Shown in pieces: positions 1 through 6,118 of a stretch of 50,000 nt of DNA (position 1 is the first letter of the stretch; the number at the start of each line of letters is the position of its first letter). Location of the stretch: the NCBI GenBank assembly GCA_903843965.1, contig CAIMRY010000010.1, positions 1-50,000 of the forward strand, given 5' to 3'. Below the pieces are notes generated by a model that was not told the DNA's origin, did not search any database, and saw only the letters and a list, made by a program, of their open reading frames with translations. The stretch comes from an uncultured delta proteobacterium. GTDB lineage: Bacteria > Desulfobacterota > Desulfovibrionia > Desulfovibrionales > Desulfovibrionaceae. The translations under genes were made by a program, and so were the position numbers.

Positions 1-2451
1 GGGACGCCCCACGTCGCTCGGGATCAGGTTGATGATCTTGGTGGCAAAGGGGGTGAAGCGCAGGATGTGCAGCCTGTGGTCCACAAAAACGGTGGCGATG
101 CCTGTGCCAGCCAGCAGATTGCTCATGTCGTTGTTGGCCTGGGACAGGTTCGCCACCTTGGCTTGCAGCTCGTTGTTGACCGTGGCCAGCTCCTCGTTGA
201 CGGATTGCAGCTCTTCCTTGGAGGTTTCCAGCTCCTCGTTCGTGGACTGCGCCTCCTCGTTCAGGGACTGCATTTCCTCGTTGGAGGATTTCAGCTCTTC
301 GTTGGAGGTCTCCAGCTCCTCGATCGTCGCCTGGAGGTATTCCTCCTTGGCCCGCAGCTCCTGTTTAAGTTCCTCGACACTACCTTCAGGGTCTGCACAC
401 AAGGCATGCGTTTCCCCACTGTCATCCGGTACGGCCAGGGTCTGGTTTTTGTCGAGCGCAAGCGCTTCCTCCAGGATGACCATGTACAGGGGCTCTTCAT
501 GGGCCTTGGCGGAACTGGACGCCACCAGGCAGATAGTCAGGTTGACCAGGGTGTAGTGCCCGTTGGTTTTGACGCGCAGGTTCGTGCAGAGCACTATCTC
601 CTTGGTCATCACAGCCTTGTGCAGGGCTATGGTCAATTCGTGCCGGAGTCCTTCGCGGGCCGTCTTTAGGATGTTGTTGATTCCAGCCTCTCCAGGCGCC
701 ATTTCAAGGTACATCCCTGTGCGTCCGTGGAGATAGAAGATGTCGCCTTTGCCGTTGACCAATGCGCCACAAGGCACGACCTGCTGCAAGAGGGTCTGCT
801 CGGCAAGTTCTTTAAGTGACCGTTTTGCAGGGAAGACCGTTTTCCCAGGGGACTGCGGCAACGCCACATTCATGGCGCTCACTGCTGGCAGAAACCGGCC
901 CAGGCCCGCGCGCTGCAAACTGTGTGGTTCCTCTTTGCGCTGGTACAGCTTGAACTTGCGGTCCACCACCCTAAACAGGTCAAGAGCCTCACCCACGTTC
1001 TCCGAGGTGCCCAGAAAGAGAAACCCGCCTAGGTTCAGCGCATAGCAGAACAGGGGCATGAGCTTCTTCTGCAAGTCCCCGCTCAAATAGATCATGAGGT
1101 TGCGGCAACTGATGAGGTCGAGCTTGGAAAAGGGCGGGTCCTTGATCATGCTGTGCTCGGAGAAGACCAGCATGTCGCGGATGCCCTTGTGGATGCGGTA
1201 TGCTTTGCCGCCAGGCTCAAGGGTGAAGAACCGCGTCAGCCGTTCTGGCGAGATGTCCGCCGCGATGCTGGCCGGATAGACCCCAGCCCTGGCCGTGGCA
1301 ATAGCCTGGCTGTCGATGTCAGAGGCGAAGACCTGCACGGTGAAGCTCTGCTTCAGGTGCTCCTGGCGCTCGGCCAGCAGGATGGCCAGGGAGTAAGCCT
1401 CCTCGCCAGTGGAGCAGCCTGCGGACCAGACACGGACCGTGTCGCTGGAGCGCTTGCCTGCAAAGAGCTTGGGGATGACCTCCTCCTCAAGCACGTGGAA
1501 GGCTTCCGGGTCGCGGAAGAAATTGGTCACGCCGATGAGCAGATCGCGGTAGAGCGCTTCCACCTCGGTCGGGGCCTGCTGCGCATACTTCACGTATTCG
1601 CCCATGCTTTTGAGCTGGTGCACGGCCATGCGCCGTTCGATGCGGCGATTGACGGTGCCCGCCTTATACTTTGAAAAGTCATTGCCGGTCTGGGCGCGCA
1701 GCAGGATGAAGAGCTTTTTCAGCGCGTTCTCGTTGTTCGCTTCCGGGACAGCGGTGGTTCCTGGGGGCCTCGTGTAGGCGCGCGAGGCATAGGCCATGAG
1801 CTGGGCGGCCATCTCGGCTGGCGGCAGCTCAAAGTCCACCAGCCCGGTACCCAGAGCGCTGCGGGGCATGCCGTCGTACTCGGTGGAGGCGGGGTTCTGG
1901 GCCATGACCATGCCGCCCCCGGCCTTGATGGCGCGCACACCGAGTGTGCCGTCACTGCCGGTGCCCGAGAGCACGATGCAGATGGCGCGCTCCTGCTGGT
2001 CCTGGGCGAGGGAGCGGAAGAAGAAGTCGATGGGCATGCGCTGGCCGCGCAAAGCAATGGGCTCCAGCAACTGCAGCGAGCCGTTCAAGAGGGCCATGTC
2101 ACGGCCTGGCGGAATGATGTAGGCGCAGTTGGGCTCGACCACCATGCCGTCCTCAACCTCGCTGACCTTCATGCGGGTGTAGCGTTGGATAAGGTCGGTG
2201 AGGATGCTCTTGTGGTCCGGGGCTAGGTGCTGCACCAGCACAAAGGCCATGCCCGGATCGTCGTCGGCGGGCATGCCAGAGAAGAAGGCCTCGAAGGCCG
2301 CAAGCCCGCCAGCCGAAGCGCCAATGCCAACAATGGGGAAGAGGGCCCGGCCTTCCGGCTGGTTGTGCTGGTCGCTGGAGACTTGTGCCGTATCGGGTGC
2401 GGTCAACGTAGAGGCGACAACCGCCTCAGCAGGCTTGGTGCTCTTCTTCAT
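1..2451 (-). CDS. CheB methylesterase - CheR methyltransferase - PAS fusion protein (5' part; continues past the left edge)
   Basis: Reading leftwards from an ATG at 2451, about 817 codons stay open to the window edge. The CheB-type methylesterase domain comes first, with no receiver in front. It has catalytic Ser46 (GIGASAGG), His75 (VQHLAPDH) and Asp167 (SGTGSDG). A CheR methyltransferase follows, with NFFRDPEAF, the SAM-binding WSAGCSTGEEAYS and LISCRNLMIYL. Next is a long coiled coil built of repeated SNEEL/TNEEL-like heptads, and a PAS-like domain (FVDHRLHILRFT) begins just before the edge. This is the usual order in CheB/CheR-PAS fusions, which often end in further PAS or histidine kinase domains. 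A GAAGGTGAACC ribosome binding sequence supports the start. The gene is separate from the che operon at 16.2-25.3 kb, so it probably serves another sensory pathway. The family call is firm; the C-terminal output is unknown. Confidence 0.93.
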   Translation of the reverse strand, partial: MKKSTKPAEAVVASTLTAPDTAQVSSDQHNQPEGRALFPIVGIGASAGGLAAFEAFFSGMPADDDPGMAFVLVQHLAPDHKSILTDLIQRYTRMKVSEVEDGMVVEPNCAYIIPPGRDMALLNGSLQLLEPIALRGQRMPIDFFFRSLAQDQQERAICIVLSGTGSDGTLGVRAIKAGGGMVMAQNPASTEYDGMPRSALGTGLVDFELPPAEMAAQLMAYASRAYTRPPGTTAVPEANNENALKKLFILLRAQTGNDFSKYKAGTVNRRIERRMAVHQLKSMGEYVKYAQQAPTEVEALYRDLLIGVTNFFRDPEAFHVLEEEVIPKLFAGKRSSDTVRVWSAGCSTGEEAYSLAILLAERQEHLKQSFTVQVFASDIDSQAIATARAGVYPASIAADISPERLTRFFTLEPGGKAYRIHKGIRDMLVFSEHSMIKDPPFSKLDLISCRNLMIYLSGDLQKKLMPLFCYALNLGGFLFLGTSENVGEALDLFRVVDRKFKLYQRKEEPHSLQRAGLGRFLPAVSAMNVALPQSPGKTVFPAKRSLKELAEQTLLQQVVPCGALVNGKGDIFYLHGRTGMYLEMAPGEAGINNILKTAREGLRHELTIALHKAVMTKEIVLCTNLRVKTNGHYTLVNLTICLVASSSAKAHEEPLYMVILEEALALDKNQTLAVPDDSGETHALCADPEGSVEELKQELRAKEEYLQATIEELETSNEELKSSNEEMQSLNEEAQSTNEELETSKEELQSVNEELATVNNELQAKVANLSQANNDMSNLLAGTGIATVFVDHRLHILRFTPFATKIINLIPSDVGRP

Positions 2452-2713
2452 GGTTCACCTTCGTCAAAGGGAGCACCCTCGTTGGTGCTCAACCTCCTGG
2501 CAGTTGTGGTATAGGCAGAGGCTGTAACTACACTGTCTCGGCTAATACTACGTACCTGTGTCCTGTGAAGATGTCGAGGGGCAGCAGGAAACGGGGAGAG
2601 TTAACAATGACGACGTGCTCATACTTTATCTACAGATTGAGTATTGACAATGTGGCAAATTCTTTGCTATCTATTGCTTGCCAGCGAAACACAAACACTT
2701 TCTGGGGGCAAGA
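2452..2713. other. Intergenic region between the CheB-CheR fusion and the island
   Basis: About 260 bases without a convincing gene. The right part is A+T-rich and holds the candidate promoter of the recombinase gene. The left island end probably lies in this stretch, because base composition changes here from the high G+C chromosome to the A+T-richer island. I looked for a copy of the tRNA-Met 3' end here and found none. Confidence 0.4.
2644..2673 (+). promoter_or_regulatory. Candidate promoter of the serine recombinase gene
   Basis: A perfect -35 consensus TTGACA (2644-2649) is followed after 18 bases by a weak -10-like TATCTA (2668-2673). The surroundings are A+T-rich and the gene starts 40 bases downstream. 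The -10 match is imperfect, so the call is tentative. Confidence 0.45.
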
Positions 2714-3391
2714 ATGAAGGCATTTGGCTACATCCGAGTGAGCGGCAAGGGCCAGATTGAAGGCGATGGTTTCCGCCGCCAGGAAGCCGAGATTGAAGCG
2801 TATGCCAAGGCCCACAGGATTGAGGTTGTTCACGTCTACCGGGAAGAGGGTATCTCTGGCACCGCCGATGAAGCCCACCGCCCAGCCTTCCAGGCAATGG
2901 TTGAGGCGATCCTGCGCAACGGCGTACGGACAATCATCGTTGAGGGCCTTGATCGTCTCGCCAGGGAATACCGGATTCAGGAGACATTGCTTGTCTACCT
3001 CGCCTCGAAGGGTATCGAACTTATTGCGGCACGTACAGGTGAGAACGTCACTGAGGCCGTCTTGGCTGATCCGATGAGAAAGGCCCTTGTGCAGATTCAG
3101 GGTGTGTTCGCTGAGCTAGAGAAGGGTTTGCTTGTGAAGAAGCTCCGGGTCGCCAGGGAGCAGAAGCGCGAAGTGACGGGCAAGTGTGAAGGTCGCAAGT
3201 CCGTCTCCGAAGCTGCCCCAGAAGTTCTCGCAGAGGTCCGCCGCCTTCGCCGCACGAAGCCTGGGCAGAAGCAACTGAGCTACGCCAAGATTGCCGAACG
3301 CCTCAACTCCGAAGGTCGGCTTAATCTCAACGGAAAGGCATTCACCGCCACGGGCATTCAGATGATGATCTTCAGGCTCAAGGCAAAGTAA
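2714..3391 (+). CDS. Serine site-specific recombinase (resolvase/invertase family)
   Basis: This 225-residue protein should cut and rejoin DNA at short sites through a 5'-phosphoserine link. Possible roles are resolving dimers or cointegrates of the element, or inverting a segment. The catalytic domain starts MKAFGYIRVS with nucleophile Ser10 and has the active-site D80-R81-x-x-R84 (GLDRLARE). A long helix follows, then a short C-terminal region with AKIAERLNSEGR, which fits a helix-turn-helix. The length suits a small resolvase, not a large serine integrase. I chose the ATG at 2714, behind a GGGGG ribosome binding sequence. An in-frame TTG at 2678 would add 12 unconvincing residues. Base composition matches the island. 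A hairpin terminator follows directly, so the gene is probably transcribed alone. Confidence 0.9.
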   Translation: MKAFGYIRVSGKGQIEGDGFRRQEAEIEAYAKAHRIEVVHVYREEGISGTADEAHRPAFQAMVEAILRNGVRTIIVEGLDRLAREYRIQETLLVYLASKGIELIAARTGENVTEAVLADPMRKALVQIQGVFAELEKGLLVKKLRVAREQKREVTGKCEGRKSVSEAAPEVLAEVRRLRRTKPGQKQLSYAKIAERLNSEGRLNLNGKAFTATGIQMMIFRLKAK

Positions 3392-3418
3392 GTCTGCACT
3401 GATTGCCTCTGACGTAGC

Positions 3419-3446
3419 AAAAGGCCGGAAGTTTCCGGCCTTTTTC
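3419..3446 (+). terminator. Rho-independent terminator of the serine recombinase gene
   Basis: A 12-bp perfect stem, AAAAGGCCGGAA with TTCCGGCCTTTT, encloses a 2-base loop and runs into a T-tract. It lies 28 bases after the recombinase stop. The A-rich left arm means it could also work on the other strand. Confidence 0.85.
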
Positions 3447-3617
3447 ATTATAAGTATGGCGGCTTGCTCTGACGCTAAAGCAACCACATAGGATAAGAAC
3501 TTACTGATCTTGTTCAGCTATTTAAGTTTCTTGCCTTGCTAGTTCCTTGGATTGTGGTACTGTGTCCGCTAGTTTTAAAACACTTTACCGGCTATGGCCG
3601 CCACAGGAGCAAAAGGC

Positions 3618-3773
3618 ATGAACTCTTCCACTCACAAGATTGAAGTTCACAGTTTGGACGTTCTGGGTAACGCTGAAATAGTGGAGACTGACATCAAGGG
3701 CGTTTACACTGAAGTAGCAACCGGAAAAGTCTTCATCGCTGGGCACGATGTCTGCCTAGTTGTGTCGCAATAG
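3618..3773 (+). CDS. Small hypothetical island protein, 51 residues
   Basis: The ORF runs from ATG at 3618 to TAG at 3771-3773 and begins MNSSTHKIEVHSLDVLGNAE. It has an AGGAGCAAAAGGC leader, almost the same as the AGGAGCAAAGTC leader of the ribbon-helix-helix gene downstream. That shared leader is the main reason to think it is translated. The product is hydrophilic, rich in beta-forming residues and lacks a signal peptide or membrane segment. I do not recognise a family. A strong perfect palindrome follows 12 bases after the stop. It could be a small regulator or an antitoxin-like protein, but nothing in the sequence shows this. Confidence 0.5.
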   Translation: MNSSTHKIEVHSLDVLGNAEIVETDIKGVYTEVATGKVFIAGHDVCLVVSQ

Positions 3774-3784
3774 TCGTACACGGA

Positions 3785-3816
3785 CTGACCCTAGCATCTA
3801 CAGATGCTAGGGTCAG
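3785..3816. repeat. 15-bp perfect inverted repeat with 2-base centre
   Basis: CTGACCCTAGCATCT and its exact complement are separated by AC. It lies 12 bases after the 51-residue ORF. No clear T-tract follows, so it is not a typical terminator. It could be a recombinase or repressor binding site, or a cruciform at an origin. Confidence 0.7.
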
Positions 3817-4158
3817 GTCTCGTTATAGACTAAATTTGGCTAAGTGAATTAGCAGGTTGTCAAGCACTCGCCCGCTAGTCTTAGTTAGAGTAGGGCCAGC
3901 GGGCTTTGAGTAAGGTCGCATATTTAAATCGTCTAGGGAGAGTAGGGTCTGCGGGCGAGGTTCAAAAAGTAGGCAGTTTCCGCGTATATAACATATGTGA
4001 AGGCAGAGAATCTCTGCCATAAATACTGCACGTCCATCGGCAGGACAGCATTGCCCATCGGGACCACCGTCAAATTACTTTCCAATCTCATTCCCATGAA
4101 CTGAGCAAACAATGTGATCCGCCCCAGGCTTGTACCAGCCAGGACGGGTCATTCCATT

Positions 4159-4164
4159 TATAAT
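4159..4164 (+). promoter_or_regulatory. Candidate -10 box of the ribbon-helix-helix gene
   Basis: A perfect TATAAT sits 28 bases before the ATG at 4192. No good -35 box lies at the right distance; TTGTAC at 4130-4135 is 23 bases away. The promoter may be weak or need an activator, or the gene may be under autoregulation. Confidence 0.35.
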
Positions 4165-4191
4165 CACCTTTTAACATACAGGAGCAAAGTC

Positions 4192-4530
4192 ATGGCTAGA
4201 AGGGGTTACACGGTTACGTACTACTTGAGCGCTGAGGGTGTCGAGTTTATTGATGCTCAAGCACTTAAGCTCGGCATTTCTAAAAGCAAGGCGATGCAAA
4301 TGTCCGTCGAACTTTGGAAATCCAGTGAAGATTATCTTCTCGAAAGCTTTGGAAAAGAAGTCCCGACCACTGTTGAACTGTTGTCCAGGATGATCGTTTC
4401 TGAGAAGGAAACAAACGCTAAACAGGCGTCCAGAAACGAGAGAGACGCCAACAGGCTTGAGCTTATTGCTCGTGCGGTTGCATCAAATATGGATTCCACC
4501 GAGAAAGCAACCAGCCATGCCCAGGCCTAA
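4192..4530 (+). CDS. Ribbon-helix-helix-like small DNA-binding protein
   Basis: This 112-residue protein begins MARRGYTVTYYLSAEGVEF and continues with LKLGISKSKAMQMSVELW. A short beta strand followed by two helices at the N-terminus is the pattern of Arc/CopG ribbon-helix-helix proteins. The rest is a charged, probably helical tail. In plasmid-type elements such proteins commonly control copy number or help a Rep or relaxase at the origin; that role is inferred here. The ATG at 4192 has a good AGGAG leader. A GTG 26 codons upstream has none. The stop overlaps the next gene by 14 bases, which suggests coupled translation. Confidence 0.6.
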   Translation: MARRGYTVTYYLSAEGVEFIDAQALKLGISKSKAMQMSVELWKSSEDYLLESFGKEVPTTVELLSRMIVSEKETNAKQASRNERDANRLELIARAVASNMDSTEKATSHAQA

Positions 4531-4843
4531 ACCTACGATCGAGACGTACACAGACCTGAAGAAAGCCCTCAGCAGGGTCTTTTACAAGGTCGAAGAGGGA
4601 AAGATAGACGCCAAGATCGGGAACGTATGCGGCTACATTGCACAGATTTTGGCTGGCGTGCTAGCTGGCGACAAAGACTCTTCCGGTCCTAAATTGCCCA
4701 CTCCGCTTGAAGTCTGGGTGCGCGGCATGAATGAATCCAGGGAAGCAAAAGGGTTGCCCAAGGATGAGGTAGGCGGGTCGCACCCCCTCCCTTGTGAACA
4801 CGCACCCCAGGAACCGACCATTAGCAATGGCGTAGCGAAGTAG
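4517..4843 (+). CDS. Hypothetical island protein, 108 residues
   Basis: The protein begins MPRPKPTIETYTDLKKALSR and contains KIDAKIGNVCGYIAQILAGV, an amphipathic alpha-helical stretch. The last 40 residues are polar and probably unstructured. The start lies inside the end of the ribbon-helix-helix gene, and a strong terminator follows, so the two genes form a short operon. I do not recognise a family. The pairing of a small DNA-binding protein with an overlapping second gene could suit copy control, a toxin-antitoxin pair or an origin-accessory pair. No toxin motif is visible. Confidence 0.55.
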   Translation: MPRPKPTIETYTDLKKALSRVFYKVEEGKIDAKIGNVCGYIAQILAGVLAGDKDSSGPKLPTPLEVWVRGMNESREAKGLPKDEVGGSHPLPCEHAPQEPTISNGVAK

Positions 4844-4867
4844 AACTACGCACGCCCCATATACAGC

Positions 4868-4910
4868 CACAAAAGCCCCGGTTGGACAGGTTCCAACCGG
4901 GGCTTTTGTG
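4868..4910. terminator. Strong, probably bidirectional terminator
   Basis: An 18-bp perfect stem, CACAAAAGCCCCGGTTGG and its complement, encloses a 7-base loop. The A-run at the left and T-run at the right make it suitable on both strands. It separates the ribbon-helix-helix operon from rep. Confidence 0.85.
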
Positions 4911-4984
4911 CGTCTGGTGCCTTGGAATAAGTACCTTGTTTCAAAAAGCATCCCCTCAACACACACGAATCACAGGACTTCATC

Positions 4985-6118
4985 ATGCCCAATCACTACC
5001 GGATTACGTTACGTCCTGGGCATATGAAGTGGAGTCCCGTCCCTGCCGTAGGCAGTCGTCTTGAGGACGAGGCGTCTTCGGCTCGTCCTCCCGCGCCGAA
5101 GGCGCGGCTCTTCCCTTCCGCACCAACTCCCGCATATCGCCGCCGCTTGAACTTGCTTGAGTTGCTGAGCGGACTCGCCATTGATGACGCCTTCCTTGTT
5201 ACCCTTTTGTGGGACAAGTCCAAGTATGCGGGCATACTCCCTACGCCAGAGGCCATTGGCAAGATGCGCAATCAGTTTAGCACGGAGTTTCGGCAAACCT
5301 TTCCGAAAGGGCATGGCATCTGGAAGCTTGAGCTTGAGGCAGACAGGAAGGGCGTTCACTTCCACATGATCCTCAATCCTTACGTGGCGCATCCTGACGA
5401 TGCCCAGGTGCTTGAGTTCACCGCATGGGCCAATCGCACCTGGGGCAGAATTGCCAACTCGAAGTGGGATCGTCTGGTCGAAGTTAAACGCGCCAAGCCA
5501 GCCGATCCTGGCTATTTGACACGTATGGACAAGAAGGCATCTGACGCTGCCCTTGTTAGCCACATGGGTAAAGGTCGGACCCACGGCAGGTTTGGCTGCA
5601 AGAACGCCCCAGAACGGCCTACAGAGTGTTTCATGGTTACTTCAGCACAGATGGAAGAGCTTCGCAAAGACATGATCCAAGAGACACGTGGTAAGGCGAG
5701 CTACAGGGGCGGCATTGCAAATCACAGGCATATCGCCAATCTTGAACGTGCCAACTTCGGTTGCCACTTCGGCGTAAGTCTTGAGTTGCACCAAAAGATC
5801 GAAGCAATCTCAAAAGCGCAGAACGTACAGCATGAAGAGGTCGCACAGGTGAAACAAGCGGATCATTCATCCCAGGATCAGTATGCCCAAGCCACTGCGT
5901 TTAGCGGCGCTCTAGGAACGTTCCGCAGGCGCAAGGCATACACTGGCATGGAAAGCTTAACGGAATGCCGTGGCGGTCCCTCTGGGGCAGTTCTATGGGC
6001 CTTTGCGTCCACTGGCAGAGGGCAGGGTTCGGCCCCTGCAAGTCAGCAACCCCACATGGGGGCCACTCACAATATGACCCCACCCTGGCACAGCGCCAAG
6101 CGGCTCAGAGGCCCTTGA
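4985..6118 (+). CDS. HUH-type rolling-circle replication protein (Rep)
   Basis: This 377-residue protein has the HUH metal-binding signature at His125-Phe-His127 (GVHFHMILN). It follows the conserved strand GIWKLELEADRKG. Downstream lie Tyr176 with lysines 182-183 (GYLTRMDKK) and a GKGRTHGRFG block, as in rolling-circle replication proteins of small plasmids and filamentous phages. The likely reaction is nicking one strand at the origin with a covalent tyrosine link. Residues 20-41 are encoded by a run of perfect hairpins and look like low-complexity inserted sequence. The C-terminal 80 residues are poorly structured. The ATG at 4985 has only a weak AGGA leader. The 3' end overlaps the convergent integrase gene by 14 bases. 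Family call is good from motifs; the exact start is less sure. Confidence 0.8.
   Translation: MPNHYRITLRPGHMKWSPVPAVGSRLEDEASSARPPAPKARLFPSAPTPAYRRRLNLLELLSGLAIDDAFLVTLLWDKSKYAGILPTPEAIGKMRNQFSTEFRQTFPKGHGIWKLELEADRKGVHFHMILNPYVAHPDDAQVLEFTAWANRTWGRIANSKWDRLVEVKRAKPADPGYLTRMDKKASDAALVSHMGKGRTHGRFGCKNAPERPTECFMVTSAQMEELRKDMIQETRGKASYRGGIANHRHIANLERANFGCHFGVSLELHQKIEAISKAQNVQHEEVAQVKQADHSSQDQYAQATAFSGALGTFRRRKAYTGMESLTECRGGPSGAVLWAFASTGRGQGSAPASQQPHMGATHNMTPPWHSAKRLRGP
5043..5107. repeat. Cluster of three adjacent perfect hairpins inside the rep reading frame
   Basis: The hairpins are CTGCC-GTA-GGCAG (5043-5055), GAGGACGAG with CTCGTCCTC around a 10-base loop (5063-5090), and CCGCGCC-GAA-GGCGCGG (5091-5107). 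An alternative hairpin TCGTC-TTGAG-GACGA (5056-5070) overlaps them. The block is much more G+C-rich than the island around it. It may be a mobile palindromic unit that entered rep in frame, or the origin that Rep nicks. Confidence 0.75.

Larger units (their letters stand above)
3774..4191. other. 418-base noncoding, structure-rich region of the island (candidate control region or origin)
   Basis: No credible gene lies here; the one minus-strand ORF (3823-4020) has no ribosome binding sequence or family features. The region holds a 15-bp perfect palindrome (3785-3816), the pair CTCGCCCGC (3867-3875) and GCGGGCGAG (3951-3959), and two similar blocks around AGAGTAGGG (near 3888 and 3940) each followed by GCGGGC. 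It ends with a TATAAT box before the ribbon-helix-helix gene. Such an A+T-rich, folded segment beside a Rep gene could be an origin, a structured RNA or an operator region. The sequence alone does not decide between them. Confidence 0.45.

Noticed and set aside
2452-2713. Left attachment site as a copy of the tRNA-Met 3' end
   Set aside because: No stretch resembling the tRNA 3' end was found here by eye, so no attachment pair is claimed.
3823-4020. 65-residue minus-strand ORF in the island
   Set aside because: It has no ribosome binding sequence, no recognisable domain and overlaps the paired repeat segments. It is more likely a chance ORF in a structured noncoding region.
3774-4191. Retron or diversity-generating element RNA
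   Set aside because: No reverse transcriptase gene is present in the window.
4985-6118. Filamentous prophage
   Set aside because: Rep resembles phage replication proteins, but no Zot-like, coat or adsorption genes are found in the island.
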